Shown piece by piece: positions 24,610 through 32,447 of a DNA stretch of 64,000 bases. A model generated the notes under the pieces. The model was not told the DNA's origin, did not search any database, and was given only the letters and a program-made list of their open reading frames with translations. Both the position numbers and the translations under genes were made by a program. The stretch is from Bacillus pumilus (lineage in GTDB: Bacteria; Bacillota; Bacilli; Bacillales; Bacillaceae): assembly GCA_001938995.1 (NCBI GenBank), contig MKZN01000007.1:124001-188000 (forward strand). Direction: 5' to 3'. Each line of letters begins with the position of its first letter. Positions within the stretch are counted from its first letter, which is position 1.

Positions 24610-24759
24610 GCAATCCCTTCTTTCCTTATCATGTTCTTCATTAAAGAATATGCACTTATGGGGCAAATGGCGTATCTTTTCAAATAGAAGTTTGATCTTT
24701 GGTTGACGGATGAAGAATCGTCCTTGATAATAATGAAAGGAGATAAAGGTGGTGTTTTT

Positions 24760-26145
24760 TTGAAAAAACAATTCAAGTTCGTAGTGGCCATTCTTGTGAC
24801 AGCAGCCCTTTCATCGGCCATTACATTTGTGGTCATAAAACAAGGGGCTGTCAGTGTTTCAGGAGATGAGAAGTTTAGTAAACTCATGGCTGCTTACACA
24901 AAGGTAAAGGATGAATATTACGAAAAAACAGATGATCAAAAACTAGTAGACGGTGCGATTCAAGGAATGATTTCATCACTTGATGATCCTTACTCTACAT
25001 ATATGGACCAAGAGGAAGCCGAAGGTTTTAACAATACCATTTCTTCCTCTTTTGAAGGAATTGGGGCACAAGTAGAAGAAAAGGATGGACAGATTTTAAT
25101 TGTTGCACCAATTAAAGGCTCTCCTGCTGAAAAAGCTGGTATGAAACCTCATGACCGTATTTTAAAAGTAGATGGGAAAAGCACAAAGGGAATGTCCGTC
25201 AACAAAGCCGTATCTCTCATTAGAGGTAAAAAAGGAACAGATGTGAAGTTGCATCTCAACCGGCAAGGTGTTGGGAATGTGGATGTGAACATTACAAGAG
25301 ATACGATCCCACTTGAAACGGTTTATGCAAAACTAACCAAAGATCAAATAGGAGAAATCCAGATTACCTCTTTTGCTGAAACCACGTCTAAAGAGTTAGA
25401 TCAAGCGATTGATGACCTCGAGAAAAAAGGAGCAAAAGGGTATATCATTGACCTAAGGGATAACCCGGGTGGTATTATGACAGAAGCCATCAAAATGAGT
25501 AATCACTTTATTGATAAAGGAAAAGTCATTATGCAGGTCGAGGAAAAAGGCAAGAAACAAGTGTACAAGGCTGAAAAAGAACGGAAAGTTCATCAGCCAA
25601 CAGTCGTCCTTGTAAACGGCGGATCAGCCAGTGCGGCTGAAATCATGGCAGCGGCTCTGCATCAATCATCAGGTATTCAAATTGTTGGCGAGAAGACATT
25701 TGGAAAAGGAACCGTGCAAAATGCTCAAAACTATCAAGACGGTTCTAGTGTCAAGTTAACTATTGCGAAGTGGCTGACACCGAATGGTTCTTGGATTCAT
25801 AAAAAAGGAATCGAACCACAAGTGAAAGCATCTCTGCCAAGTTATGCGAAGCTGCCATATTTAAGTTCAAAAAAGACTTATCAGCTGAATGATCATGGAG
25901 ACGAAGTCAAAGCGGCTCAAAACATGTTCCAAGCCCTTGGCTATAAGGCAAAAGCAAATGGCGAGTATGATCAAGCGTTCCAGACCGTCGTCAAACGCTT
26001 TCAAGAAGATCACGACTTGAAGGTAGATGGTATTCTCACTGGGGATACAACAACGGTACTGATGACAAACATTCAAGAAAAATTAAAGAAAAATGATACA
26101 CAAATGAAAAAAGCAATTGAAGTTTTAAAACAAGAAATGAAATAG
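24760..26145 (+). CDS. ctpA: C-terminal processing serine protease CtpA
   Basis: A 461-residue S41 protease with an N-terminal membrane anchor, a PDZ domain (GIGAQVEEKDGQILIVAPIK onward, about 95-175), the protease core and a C-terminal peptidoglycan-binding domain (about 375-440). The catalytic pair is Ser291 (GGSASAAE) and Lys316 (TFGKGT), 25 residues apart as in CtpB. TTG 24760 is preceded at seven bases by AAAGGTGG; the open frame runs 57 bases upstream. The protein acts outside the membrane, probably on wall-linked substrates. Confidence 0.93.
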   Translation: MKKQFKFVVAILVTAALSSAITFVVIKQGAVSVSGDEKFSKLMAAYTKVKDEYYEKTDDQKLVDGAIQGMISSLDDPYSTYMDQEEAEGFNNTISSSFEGIGAQVEEKDGQILIVAPIKGSPAEKAGMKPHDRILKVDGKSTKGMSVNKAVSLIRGKKGTDVKLHLNRQGVGNVDVNITRDTIPLETVYAKLTKDQIGEIQITSFAETTSKELDQAIDDLEKKGAKGYIIDLRDNPGGIMTEAIKMSNHFIDKGKVIMQVEEKGKKQVYKAEKERKVHQPTVVLVNGGSASAAEIMAAALHQSSGIQIVGEKTFGKGTVQNAQNYQDGSSVKLTIAKWLTPNGSWIHKKGIEPQVKASLPSYAKLPYLSSKKTYQLNDHGDEVKAAQNMFQALGYKAKANGEYDQAFQTVVKRFQEDHDLKVDGILTGDTTTVLMTNIQEKLKKNDTQMKKAIEVLKQEMK

Positions 26146-26182
26146 AAAAAAAGCAGTCCTCAATGAAGGGGACTGCTTTTTT
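26146..26182. terminator. Bidirectional terminator between ctpA and yodF
   Basis: AAAAAAGCAGTCC and GGGACTGCTTTTTT arms, loop about 8. Confidence 0.92.
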
Positions 26183-27680
26183 GTGATGACGCTTCTTTTA
26201 TAGCAGGTGCAGTGTTGTCTTTATTCTTCTCAAATAGGTCTTGTATGACTGAATTTGAGGTGATCTTCTTTTGGAAGAATGGGTTTAAAATCAAAATGAC
26301 GACAACATTTGCTAATAAACCGAGAAAACCTTCATAAAGACCAAACGTCACTTGTGAGATATTGGCGGCAAAAGTAACGATGATGCCAGTGATCAGCCCT
26401 GCAATGGTGGCCTCTCTAGATTGTTTTTTCCAGAATAAGCTGATGACAATCGCTGGGAAAATCTGAACCATACCTGATACACCGATCAATTGAAGCGTGA
26501 CAAGTGCAGTCGGGAATAGCATACCAAATAAAAGAGCTAGTCCGATGACGATAAACACCATGGAACGTGTAATAATAGTTAATCTTTTAGGTGACACATT
26601 TGGATGGATCAAGTCACGGTATAAATTATTCGCAAATAAATTCGATGCGCCAATGGCCATGATAGAGCAAGGAATTAGTGAAGCAAGTGCAATCGTTGAA
26701 TAGGCAAGACCTTGCATCACGCCTCCATAGGACGTTTGAATTAAATGAAGAAGGGCAAATCTTGGGTTAGTATCTTCCGGTAAAACTAAAAATGCGATAA
26801 GCCCAAGGAAAATGACCAAGATTAACACAATGTTATAAAGAGGCAAAAATATGCTGTTTTTTCGGATAGCATCTGCACTCTTCGCAGTAAAAACGCCAGT
26901 AGCCGCATGTGCCCACATAAATAAAGCGAGTGCTGACACCCCAGAGGCGGTTATGAACCATAAAATGCCCTTAGGACCGCTTTCAGGAATGGTCAGAAGC
27001 TGAGGCGCTTCTTTGACTAACGTATTCATCATCGGGGTCCAGCCGTTAAAATGAATGATCGGCAGTGAAACCACCATAAAGAGCATGATGACCCAAACGA
27101 GAATGTCTTTTATAATTGCTGTATATGTAGGTCCTTTAATTCCGCTGAAAAACGTGTAAAGTGCCACAAGAATAAATGAAATAATAACAACTGCATCCAC
27201 GTTAATATAATTGGTACCAGCGACAGTTAATGTATCCTGAATCCCGCTGAGCTGAAGACAAATATAAGGAATAAGCATTAGGACACCAACAATGGCAATT
27301 AAACTAGATAGAAGTTTGCTATCAAATCGTTCACGGGCATAATCAGCAAGTGTCGTCAGCCTGTGATTTTTCGCAACGGTCCATAGTTTTGGTAAGAAAA
27401 AATACGCAATAAAATAGGCAAGAACCGAATAGGGTATAGCGAAAAAAGCGATACTTCCAGCTGTATAAGCTGTACTCGTTAACCCCAAAAAGGTATAGGC
27501 TGTATATAAGTCAGCCCCCACAAGAAACCAGACGAGAAGACCGCCAAATTTCCTTCCGCCGACAGACCATTCTTCTACCGTCTGCCTAGAGGATTTGTCA
27601 CGACCAGCGGCAAATCCGATGACCACAACGATAAAAATAATACTTGCAGTAATCAATAAAGCTGTTACATTTCCTTGCAT
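26160..27680 (-). CDS. yodF: Sodium:solute symporter YodF
   Basis: A 506-residue SSS-family permease with about 13 membrane helices. Signature segments include GRDKSSRQTVEEWSVGGRKF at the N terminus, YTFFSGIKGPTYTAIIKDIL and ASLIPCSIMAIGASN. The family moves proline, pantothenate or carboxylates with sodium; the substrate here is undetermined. Its ATG overlaps the stop of the small DUF3311 gene upstream (TGATG), a pairing typical for SSS transporters with a small membrane partner. The operon has CodY-like and cre-like sites. Confidence 0.88.
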   Translation of the reverse strand: MQGNVTALLITASIIFIVVVIGFAAGRDKSSRQTVEEWSVGGRKFGGLLVWFLVGADLYTAYTFLGLTSTAYTAGSIAFFAIPYSVLAYFIAYFFLPKLWTVAKNHRLTTLADYARERFDSKLLSSLIAIVGVLMLIPYICLQLSGIQDTLTVAGTNYINVDAVVIISFILVALYTFFSGIKGPTYTAIIKDILVWVIMLFMVVSLPIIHFNGWTPMMNTLVKEAPQLLTIPESGPKGILWFITASGVSALALFMWAHAATGVFTAKSADAIRKNSIFLPLYNIVLILVIFLGLIAFLVLPEDTNPRFALLHLIQTSYGGVMQGLAYSTIALASLIPCSIMAIGASNLFANNLYRDLIHPNVSPKRLTIITRSMVFIVIGLALLFGMLFPTALVTLQLIGVSGMVQIFPAIVISLFWKKQSREATIAGLITGIIVTFAANISQVTFGLYEGFLGLLANVVVILILNPFFQKKITSNSVIQDLFEKNKDNTAPAIKEASSQKSSPLH

Positions 27681-27883
27681 CAGTCAATTCCTCCATTTGT
27701 AATTTGCATCCTATAAATGATCAATGTGCAAACCGGTGTGAGCACAATCCACAGTAAGAGCCAAAAGTGGAAAAACGGTAGCCCGAATACAAATGGATGA
27801 ATGCGATTCACAAAAGGAAGTAACACAAGCTGTCCAATGAATGGAATCGATATGAGTAATGCCATGATCAATTTTTTATTCAT
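27680..27883 (-). CDS. DUF3311 small membrane subunit of the YodF transporter
   Basis: A 67-residue protein with two helices (LIMALLISIPFIGQLVLLPF and FFHFWLLLWIVLTPVCTLII), typical of DUF3311 proteins encoded ahead of SSS symporters. GGAGGG precedes ATG 27883. Translationally coupled to yodF by a one-base overlap of stop and start. Confidence 0.85.
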   Translation of the reverse strand: MNKKLIMALLISIPFIGQLVLLPFVNRIHPFVFGLPFFHFWLLLWIVLTPVCTLIIYRMQITNGGID

Positions 27884-27914
27884 AATTTTCCCTCCTATAT
27901 ATTGTAATTTCATA

Positions 27915-27961
27915 ATAATAGCAGTTGTCCGAATAGATCACAAGACCATTTTCTGAAAAAA
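27915..27961 (-). promoter_or_regulatory. yodF operon promoter with CodY-like box
   Basis: Minus strand TTGTGA (27938-27943), 17 bases, TATTAT (27915-27920). Immediately upstream (27947-27961) lies CATTTTCTGAAAAAA, 12 of 15 matches to the CodY box AATTTTCWGAAAATT. Confidence 0.65.
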
Positions 27962-27987
27962 CAATCACTTTCTCTCATAACATACTA

Positions 27988-28001
27988 ATATAACGCTTTC
28001 A
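27988..28001 (-). promoter_or_regulatory. Possible CcpA cre site upstream of yodF
   Basis: TGAAAGCGTTATAT matches TGWAANCGNTNWCA except at the last two bases. It lies about 45 bases upstream of the -35. Confidence 0.45.
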
Positions 28002-28090
28002 TGATAAAAAAGACAGATTTTAACGGGTAAATGGAGGTGTGAAAAGGGGAATTCAGATCGTCAGTATGGAAAAATATTATTGAAACCAAA

Positions 28091-28124
28091 CAAAAAAGCC
28101 CCAGGTTCACAACTGGGACTCTTT
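28091..28124 (-). terminator. Terminator of yodC
   Basis: On the minus strand AGTCCCAG, loop, CTGGGGCTTTTTTG, 5 bases past the yodC stop. The stretch 27,884-28,090 otherwise holds only the yodF regulatory region. Confidence 0.85.
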
Positions 28125-28128
28125 GTTC

Positions 28129-28746
28129 TTATAGAAAATCAGAGACGTCATTGATGTCAAAACGATTGCTTTTGTGAGCTTCTTTTGCTGCTTTACCGAC
28201 AGAGATGAGCATCACTGGTTCGTAGCGGCCACTCACATTGAATTCTTTGATGTAAGCTTCTTTGCTAAATCCACCCATTGCACATGTATCATAACCCATT
28301 GCTTTAGCTGCAATCATTAATTGCATCGCAGCTAATGATGCATTTGAATAGGCTGCTTCACGCGCATATTGCTCGCTTTGGTAAGCTCCATTGATTTGAG
28401 TCATCAGTGTTTCTTTAATGTCTTCTGTAATAAGTCCTTGTTCTGCTAGCTCACTATAAATTTTTTCGCCATTTTTATTGGCCTCAAAGTCACCTAATAT
28501 AGCAATAACGGCTGATGCTTGCGATACTTGTTTTTGGTTGTAAGCGATAGGCAATAATTTTGCTTTTGATTCTGCACTATGAAACACAGTGAAATGCCAA
28601 TGTTGAAGGTTCCAAGCAGATGGTGCCTTTGTTGTGATGTCAAGAAGCTCTTTAAGCTCTTCTTCTGTCATTGCATGTGTTGCATCATACTCTTTAACTG
28701 AAGCTCTTTTCTTTAAAATCTCAATTGTGTTTTGGTCGATCGCCAT
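28129..28746 (-). CDS. yodC: NAD(P)H nitroreductase YodC
   Basis: A 205-residue flavin nitroreductase. KKRASVKEYDATHAMTEEEL, the TTKAPSAWNLQHWHF FMN-binding motif and the AAKAMGYDTCAMGGF segment near the C terminus define the family. In B. subtilis it detoxifies quinones and is repressed by YodB, whose gene is divergent here too. GGAGGAT precedes the ATG at 28746. Confidence 0.93.
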   Translation of the reverse strand: MAIDQNTIEILKKRASVKEYDATHAMTEEELKELLDITTKAPSAWNLQHWHFTVFHSAESKAKLLPIAYNQKQVSQASAVIAILGDFEANKNGEKIYSELAEQGLITEDIKETLMTQINGAYQSEQYAREAAYSNASLAAMQLMIAAKAMGYDTCAMGGFSKEAYIKEFNVSGRYEPVMLISVGKAAKEAHKSNRFDINDVSDFL

Positions 28747-28763
28747 TAGGATATATCCTCCCG

Positions 28764-28778
28764 TTTCTGCAAATAGTA
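28764..28778 (-). promoter_or_regulatory. YodB-box-like half site near yodC
   Basis: Minus strand TACT-ATTTGCA-GAAA, where the reported YodB operator is TACT-N7-AGTA; only the first half fits well. Confidence 0.4.
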
Positions 28779-28808
28779 TGGTACAATAAATAAAAAAAGT
28801 GAGAAACT

Positions 28809-28823
28809 TACTTATTGTAACTA
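28809..28823 (+). promoter_or_regulatory. YodB-box-like site between yodC and yodB
   Basis: TACT-TATTGTA-ACTA, one base away from TACT-N7-AGTA, in the divergent control region. Confidence 0.5.
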
Positions 28824-28884
28824 GAGATATTTTAAATTGAATACCGCTAGTTTGTCAAACCATCATGAAAAGAGGCTGAACTAT

Positions 28885-29217
28885 ATGGAATTTCAACTAT
28901 GTCCACGCATTCAGCAAGCTTTCTTACTTCTCGGTAAAAGGTGGAATGGTCTCATCATCCATGTACTGCTTGATGGTCCAAAACGGTTTAAAGACATGAC
29001 TGATATTATTCCATCTATCAGCCAAAAAATGCTCGCAGAACGTTTAAAAGAGCTGGAGCAAGAGGGGATTATAGAGCGAACTGTTATACCTGAGACACCT
29101 GTCAAAGTGATTTATTGTCTTACCGAAAAAGGAAACGCCTTACACGATGTATTTGGAGAGGTATCGCGCTGGGCAGGGGAGTATACAGAATCTCATGAAA
29201 AAAAAGAGCAAGCCTAG
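28885..29217 (+). CDS. yodB: Redox-sensing regulator YodB (HxlR/MarR-DUF24)
   Basis: A 110-residue winged-helix repressor: CPRIQQAFLLLGKRWNGLII, FKDMTDIIPSISQKMLAERL and the wing VKVIYCLTEKG. ATG 28885 (preceded by AAAGAGG) puts the sensing cysteine at residue 6, as in B. subtilis YodB. The C-terminal cysteines (Cys101 and Cys108 in B. subtilis) are missing; the tail is TESHEKKEQA. A different cysteine, Cys78, occurs in the wing. It should respond to quinones and diamide and control yodC. Confidence 0.92.
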   Translation: MEFQLCPRIQQAFLLLGKRWNGLIIHVLLDGPKRFKDMTDIIPSISQKMLAERLKELEQEGIIERTVIPETPVKVIYCLTEKGNALHDVFGEVSRWAGEYTESHEKKEQA

Positions 29218-29293
29218 TTTCAGGTTTGCCCAAACGTTTTGTCTCCTGATGAATATGCTGATGTTAGGCACATGACAAAGGAGGAGAAAATGC

Positions 29294-29506
29294 ATGTACC
29301 CTCATACTCCGTATTTTCGTGGCGGAGCCCCTGGCATTCCGCCGTATGAGTCCAGAGTCCCTTTGTTTTTTGGTTTTGGCGCTCCTTTAGTCGGCGGATT
29401 GCTTGGCGGTTTTCTAGGAAGTGCGATTTTTAATTATCCTCGGCCGTATTATCCGCCACCACCGCCTGTTCCACCTTATGGCGGCGGATATCCACCCTAT
29501 TATTAA
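29294..29506 (+). CDS. Gly/Pro/Tyr-rich small protein, probable spore coat component
   Basis: A 70-residue protein with a hydrophobic glycine-rich middle (GFGAPLVGGLLGGFLGSAIF) and a proline/tyrosine tail (YPPPPPVPPYGGGYPPYY). AAAGGAGGAG precedes the ATG. This composition resembles small spore coat proteins, and gerT, a coat gene, is next door in convergent orientation. Function inferred from composition only. Confidence 0.65.
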   Translation: MYPHTPYFRGGAPGIPPYESRVPLFFGFGAPLVGGLLGGFLGSAIFNYPRPYYPPPPPVPPYGGGYPPYY

Positions 29507-29515
29507 GAAAAGAGT

Positions 29516-29545
29516 AAGCCTGCTACAAGCCAAAGCAGGCTTTTT
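29516..29545 (+). terminator. Terminator after the Gly/Pro/Tyr-rich gene
   Basis: AAGCCTGCT, 9-base loop, AGCAGGCTT, then TTTT. Confidence 0.85.
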
Positions 29546-30017
29546 ATATTGGAATATCAATTTCGGAAATACCCGGATCATCATGCTTTAAGAACATGAT
29601 TTCCAAAATTCCGTCTTGATAGGATGCCTTCGTGCCTTTTCGTTTCACAGCTGCAGGAAGGACAATCTTCTTTTGTGCATTTTCCTCAGGAAAATGATCG
29701 ATAAATAATAGATTGGCTGTATGTTTGATTTTCACTTTTTCTGTGTTCGGACGAGCCAGTTCAATTTTAACAAACACGTGATCTGTCGTTTCAAACACTT
29801 CGACATTCGGCTCTTTTTCTTGTTTACCGTCTGACTCACTCGTTTTCTTGTTTTGAGAGAGAGGATCTTGAAAGGGGAATTGAGCAGGGTAATTGGAGCC
29901 GAATACACTTTCCATCACTTGATTGACATATTGCTCAACATCTTTAGGATCCGAATTCTTTAATGCTTCTTTTGAAAATTGCTTTTGAAAAGGGAATAAT
30001 CGGTTCCAGTCAAACAT
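29544..30017 (-). CDS. gerT: Hsp20-like spore coat/germination protein GerT
   Basis: A 157-residue protein. An N-terminal helical part (FDWNRLFPFQKQFSKEAL) and a linker are followed by an alpha-crystallin-like domain (VEVFETTDHVFVKIELARPN onward). Start at 30017 after AAAGGATGA. B. subtilis gerT (formerly yojB) lies beside yojE-yojF, encodes a CotM/Hsp20-like coat protein and is transcribed by sigma-K. The same neighbours and a sigma-K promoter are present here. A general small heat-shock protein is the alternative. Confidence 0.75.
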   Translation of the reverse strand: MFDWNRLFPFQKQFSKEALKNSDPKDVEQYVNQVMESVFGSNYPAQFPFQDPLSQNKKTSESDGKQEKEPNVEVFETTDHVFVKIELARPNTEKVKIKHTANLLFIDHFPEENAQKKIVLPAAVKRKGTKASYQDGILEIMFLKHDDPGISEIDIPI

Positions 30018-30046
30018 GCAAATCATCCTTTCTAAATGCCCTGAAT

Positions 30047-30074
30047 TAGTATATGCCTATTCAAGTGCACGCGT
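30047..30074 (-). promoter_or_regulatory. Sigma-K promoter of gerT
   Basis: Minus strand AC, 17 bases, CATATACTA: exact -10 match to CATANNNTA, 30 bases from the start codon. Confidence 0.65.
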
Positions 30075-30082
30075 GCTATAAT
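30074..30082 (+). promoter_or_regulatory. Extended -10 of rarD
   Basis: TGC-TATAAT, 30 bases before the coding start, back to back with the gerT promoter. Confidence 0.5.
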
Positions 30083-30112
30083 ATACGATAGATTTAGAAA
30101 GGAATGGTTAGA

Positions 30113-31018
30113 TTGAATCAACAGCAGCAGTCTAAAGGTGCTTTGTATACTGCGGCATCTTTTACATTATGGGGGCTTTTTCCACTGTATTGGAAGTTAA
30201 TGGATCATATTTCGTCTGGCGAAATTTTAGCCCATAGAATTGTTTGGTCGTTTGTTTTTATGTGCGGTATTCTTCTTTATTTAAAACAAGTTCGTCCAGC
30301 GATACAAACAGTAAAAGGACTTATGATGGATGGAAAAGCGCTATTTACTTTACTCTTATCTGCGATTTTAATTTCGGTAAACTGGTACGTGTACATATGG
30401 GCAGTCAATCATCATCTGATGCTTGAAGCGAGTTTAGGGTATTATATTAATCCACTTGTTTCGGTTTTATTAGGCATCATTTTCTTAAAAGAACGACTAA
30501 ATAGAATCCAAACAATAGCCATTTTTATTGCCGCCGCAGGCGTGATCATGTCGACGATTCAGTACGGGTCATTTCCTGTCATTGCATTCTTATTAGCCTT
30601 TAGCTTTGGCTTTTATGGATTGATTAAAAAAAGGATGGCTTTTACCAGTGCGATAGGTTTAACCATTGAGACGCTACTGCTCGCACCGGCTGCCCTCATC
30701 TACTTATTCTTCTTCTTAAAAGAACCTGTCGTGACCACAAATCCGACGAGCTTTGGATCTCTTGGACTGTTATTCTTTGCAGGGGTCTTTACAGCTGTCC
30801 CTCTCCTTTTATTCTCTGAGGGGGCGAAAAGAATTCCACTTTATCAAGTTGGCATTTTGCAATACATTGCACCGACGATCACGTTATTTTTAGGATTATT
30901 TGTCTATCATGAGCAGTTAACCGCAGCGAAAGTGGTGACATTTCTATGTATTTGGGTTGCGATTTTATTGTTTACAACATCTCAACTCCGCATGAAGAAA
31001 ACGGCGAATTCCCATTAA
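30113..31018 (+). CDS. yojE: RarD/EamA-family membrane transporter YojE
   Basis: A 301-residue DMT-superfamily permease with ten predicted helices (for example GALYTAASFTLWGLFPLYW and LQYIAPTITLFLGLFVYHE). The match to the RarD subfamily (chloramphenicol-sensitivity protein) is by these motifs. TTG 30113 lies nine bases after AGAAAGGA, while the upstream ATG abuts the ribosome site. Substrate unknown. Confidence 0.85.
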   Translation: MNQQQQSKGALYTAASFTLWGLFPLYWKLMDHISSGEILAHRIVWSFVFMCGILLYLKQVRPAIQTVKGLMMDGKALFTLLLSAILISVNWYVYIWAVNHHLMLEASLGYYINPLVSVLLGIIFLKERLNRIQTIAIFIAAAGVIMSTIQYGSFPVIAFLLAFSFGFYGLIKKRMAFTSAIGLTIETLLLAPAALIYLFFFLKEPVVTTNPTSFGSLGLLFFAGVFTAVPLLLFSEGAKRIPLYQVGILQYIAPTITLFLGLFVYHEQLTAAKVVTFLCIWVAILLFTTSQLRMKKTANSH

Positions 31019-31094
31019 CACAAAAGCAGTTTGCTTTTTTTTGAAGGCGGATCATGTCATAATAAGTTGTTCATACATTTTCAGAGGTGATCAC

Positions 31095-31376
31095 ATGACA
31101 CTAGCAAATGAGCTTGCATTAGCTTATCGATCTTTGTGGAAAAATCGTCAGCTCGACGTCCATGATATGCCGTCTTTGCAGAGCGCGATTCGTGATGATT
31201 TAGTAGATGCACGTACCCATCCACGCGCAAGAAAATCATTACATGAAAAATATGTGTTATCTGTGGAAAGAATATTAAACAGCTCCATAGAGTGTGATCA
31301 TCAATTGCAGCTGATTAGTCTACATACCGAAAAGCTGCGAGAATTAATTCAAAATGAAGGAAGGAACCACTCATGA
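31095..31376 (+). CDS. Small helical protein upstream of yojF, unknown
   Basis: A 93-residue, mainly helical soluble protein (ELALAYRSLWKNRQLDVHDM) starting at ATG 31095 after AGAGGTGA. Its stop overlaps the yojF ATG by four bases (ATGA), so it is the first gene of a coupled operon with yojF and bshB2. I do not recognise the family; involvement in bacillithiol metabolism is a guess from position. Confidence 0.65.
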   Translation: MTLANELALAYRSLWKNRQLDVHDMPSLQSAIRDDLVDARTHPRARKSLHEKYVLSVERILNSSIECDHQLQLISLHTEKLRELIQNEGRNHS

Positions 31377-31723
31377 AACCTATTCAAACGGAAGATGTCA
31401 CAGCACATCTTGAATCGTTTTTAAATCGTCCAGTATTTGTACATCTCGAAACAACCACAGGTTCTTATTCAGCTCATATGAATGAACAAAACATGACCGT
31501 TGTCGCGTATATTCGCAATGCCAAGGTGACCTATTCACAAGCGAAAATAAAAGGACAAGGTCCGTTCCGTGTCGGAATGAAAACAGAAGATGGCTGGATT
31601 TATGCAGAAGGCTTAACTGACTATGTGGTCGACGAAGAAGGCCGCCTGCTCATGGCAGGGCATTTGCCAGATGGAAAACTGGCGATTTCATTACAAATAA
31701 GTGAAACACCATTTAAGGTGTAA
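31373..31723 (+). CDS. yojF: YojF, DUF1806 protein
   Basis: A 116-residue protein of the DUF1806 family: EDVTAHLESFLNRPVFVHLE at the start and GMKTEDGWIYAEGLTDYVVD in the second half. Always paired with bshB2 in Bacillus; coupled to the preceding gene and 18 bases before bshB2. Function unknown; its constant link to the deacetylase suggests a helper role. Confidence 0.85.
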   Translation: MKPIQTEDVTAHLESFLNRPVFVHLETTTGSYSAHMNEQNMTVVAYIRNAKVTYSQAKIKGQGPFRVGMKTEDGWIYAEGLTDYVVDEEGRLLMAGHLPDGKLAISLQISETPFKV

Positions 31724-31741
31724 GAGAAAGGGTGACGAGAT

Positions 31742-32407
31742 TTGACAGAACATGTACTTGTGATGCTACCTCACCCCGATGATGAATCTTTTGGGGTTGC
31801 AGGTCTCATCGCACAAAGCAGAAAGCGCGGCATTCCCGTCACGTATGCATGCGGAACGCTCGGCGAAATGGGGAGAAATATGGGCAGCCCAACCTACGCC
31901 AACCGTGAAACACTTCCTGAATTAAGAAAGCAGGAACTGATCAATGCTTGTAAAGAGATGGATGTCACGGATTTACGTATGCTTGGACTACGCGATAAAA
32001 CATTGGAATTTGAAGATGATGAGTATTTAGCAGATGTGATGGAGAAAATCATTGATGAAGTCAAGCCAACACTCGTTGTCACGTTTTATCCTGGACACGG
32101 GGTGCACCCTGACCACGATGCAACAGGTGAAGCCGTCATTCGGGCTCTTTATCGCAAGAAAAAAGAAGACCGCCCTGTGACATATTGTATGGCAATCACG
32201 AGAAATAGAGAAGAAGTGTTAGGGAACGCTGACATCACCATCGACATTACAGATGTGGCAGATATTAAAATGAATGCACTTCGCGCACACCGCACTCAAA
32301 CAGAAGGCATGCTAAAAGAGCTTGAGGAAAAGCTAAAAAACAAAGAACCTGTTGTCCAAAAATGGTTCGATGAAGAAATTTTTTGGACCTATCAATGGAA
32401 TGACTAA
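31742..32407 (+). CDS. bshB2: Bacillithiol biosynthesis deacetylase BshB2
   Basis: A 221-residue LmbE-like zinc deacetylase. The zinc motif PHPDDES at the N terminus and the HPDHDATG motif near residue 121 give the metal ligands. It removes acetyl from GlcNAc-malate in bacillithiol synthesis and may act on S-conjugates. TTG start preceded by AAAGGGTGA. Last gene of the operon, followed by a strong terminator. Confidence 0.93.
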   Translation: MTEHVLVMLPHPDDESFGVAGLIAQSRKRGIPVTYACGTLGEMGRNMGSPTYANRETLPELRKQELINACKEMDVTDLRMLGLRDKTLEFEDDEYLADVMEKIIDEVKPTLVVTFYPGHGVHPDHDATGEAVIRALYRKKKEDRPVTYCMAITRNREEVLGNADITIDITDVADIKMNALRAHRTQTEGMLKELEEKLKNKEPVVQKWFDEEIFWTYQWND

Positions 32408-32410
32408 ATC

Positions 32411-32444
32411 AAAAAGCAGCTGACGTACATCAGCTGCTTTTTTT
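32411..32444. terminator. Bidirectional terminator between bshB2 and yojI
   Basis: AAAAAGCAGCTGA, 6-base loop, TCAGCTGCTTTTTTT. Confidence 0.93.
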
Positions 32445-32447
32445 GTG

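Noticed and set aside
28780-28884. Earlier start for YodB (16 extra residues)
   Set aside because: ATG 28885 has the ribosome site and puts the sensing cysteine at residue 6 as in the orthologue.
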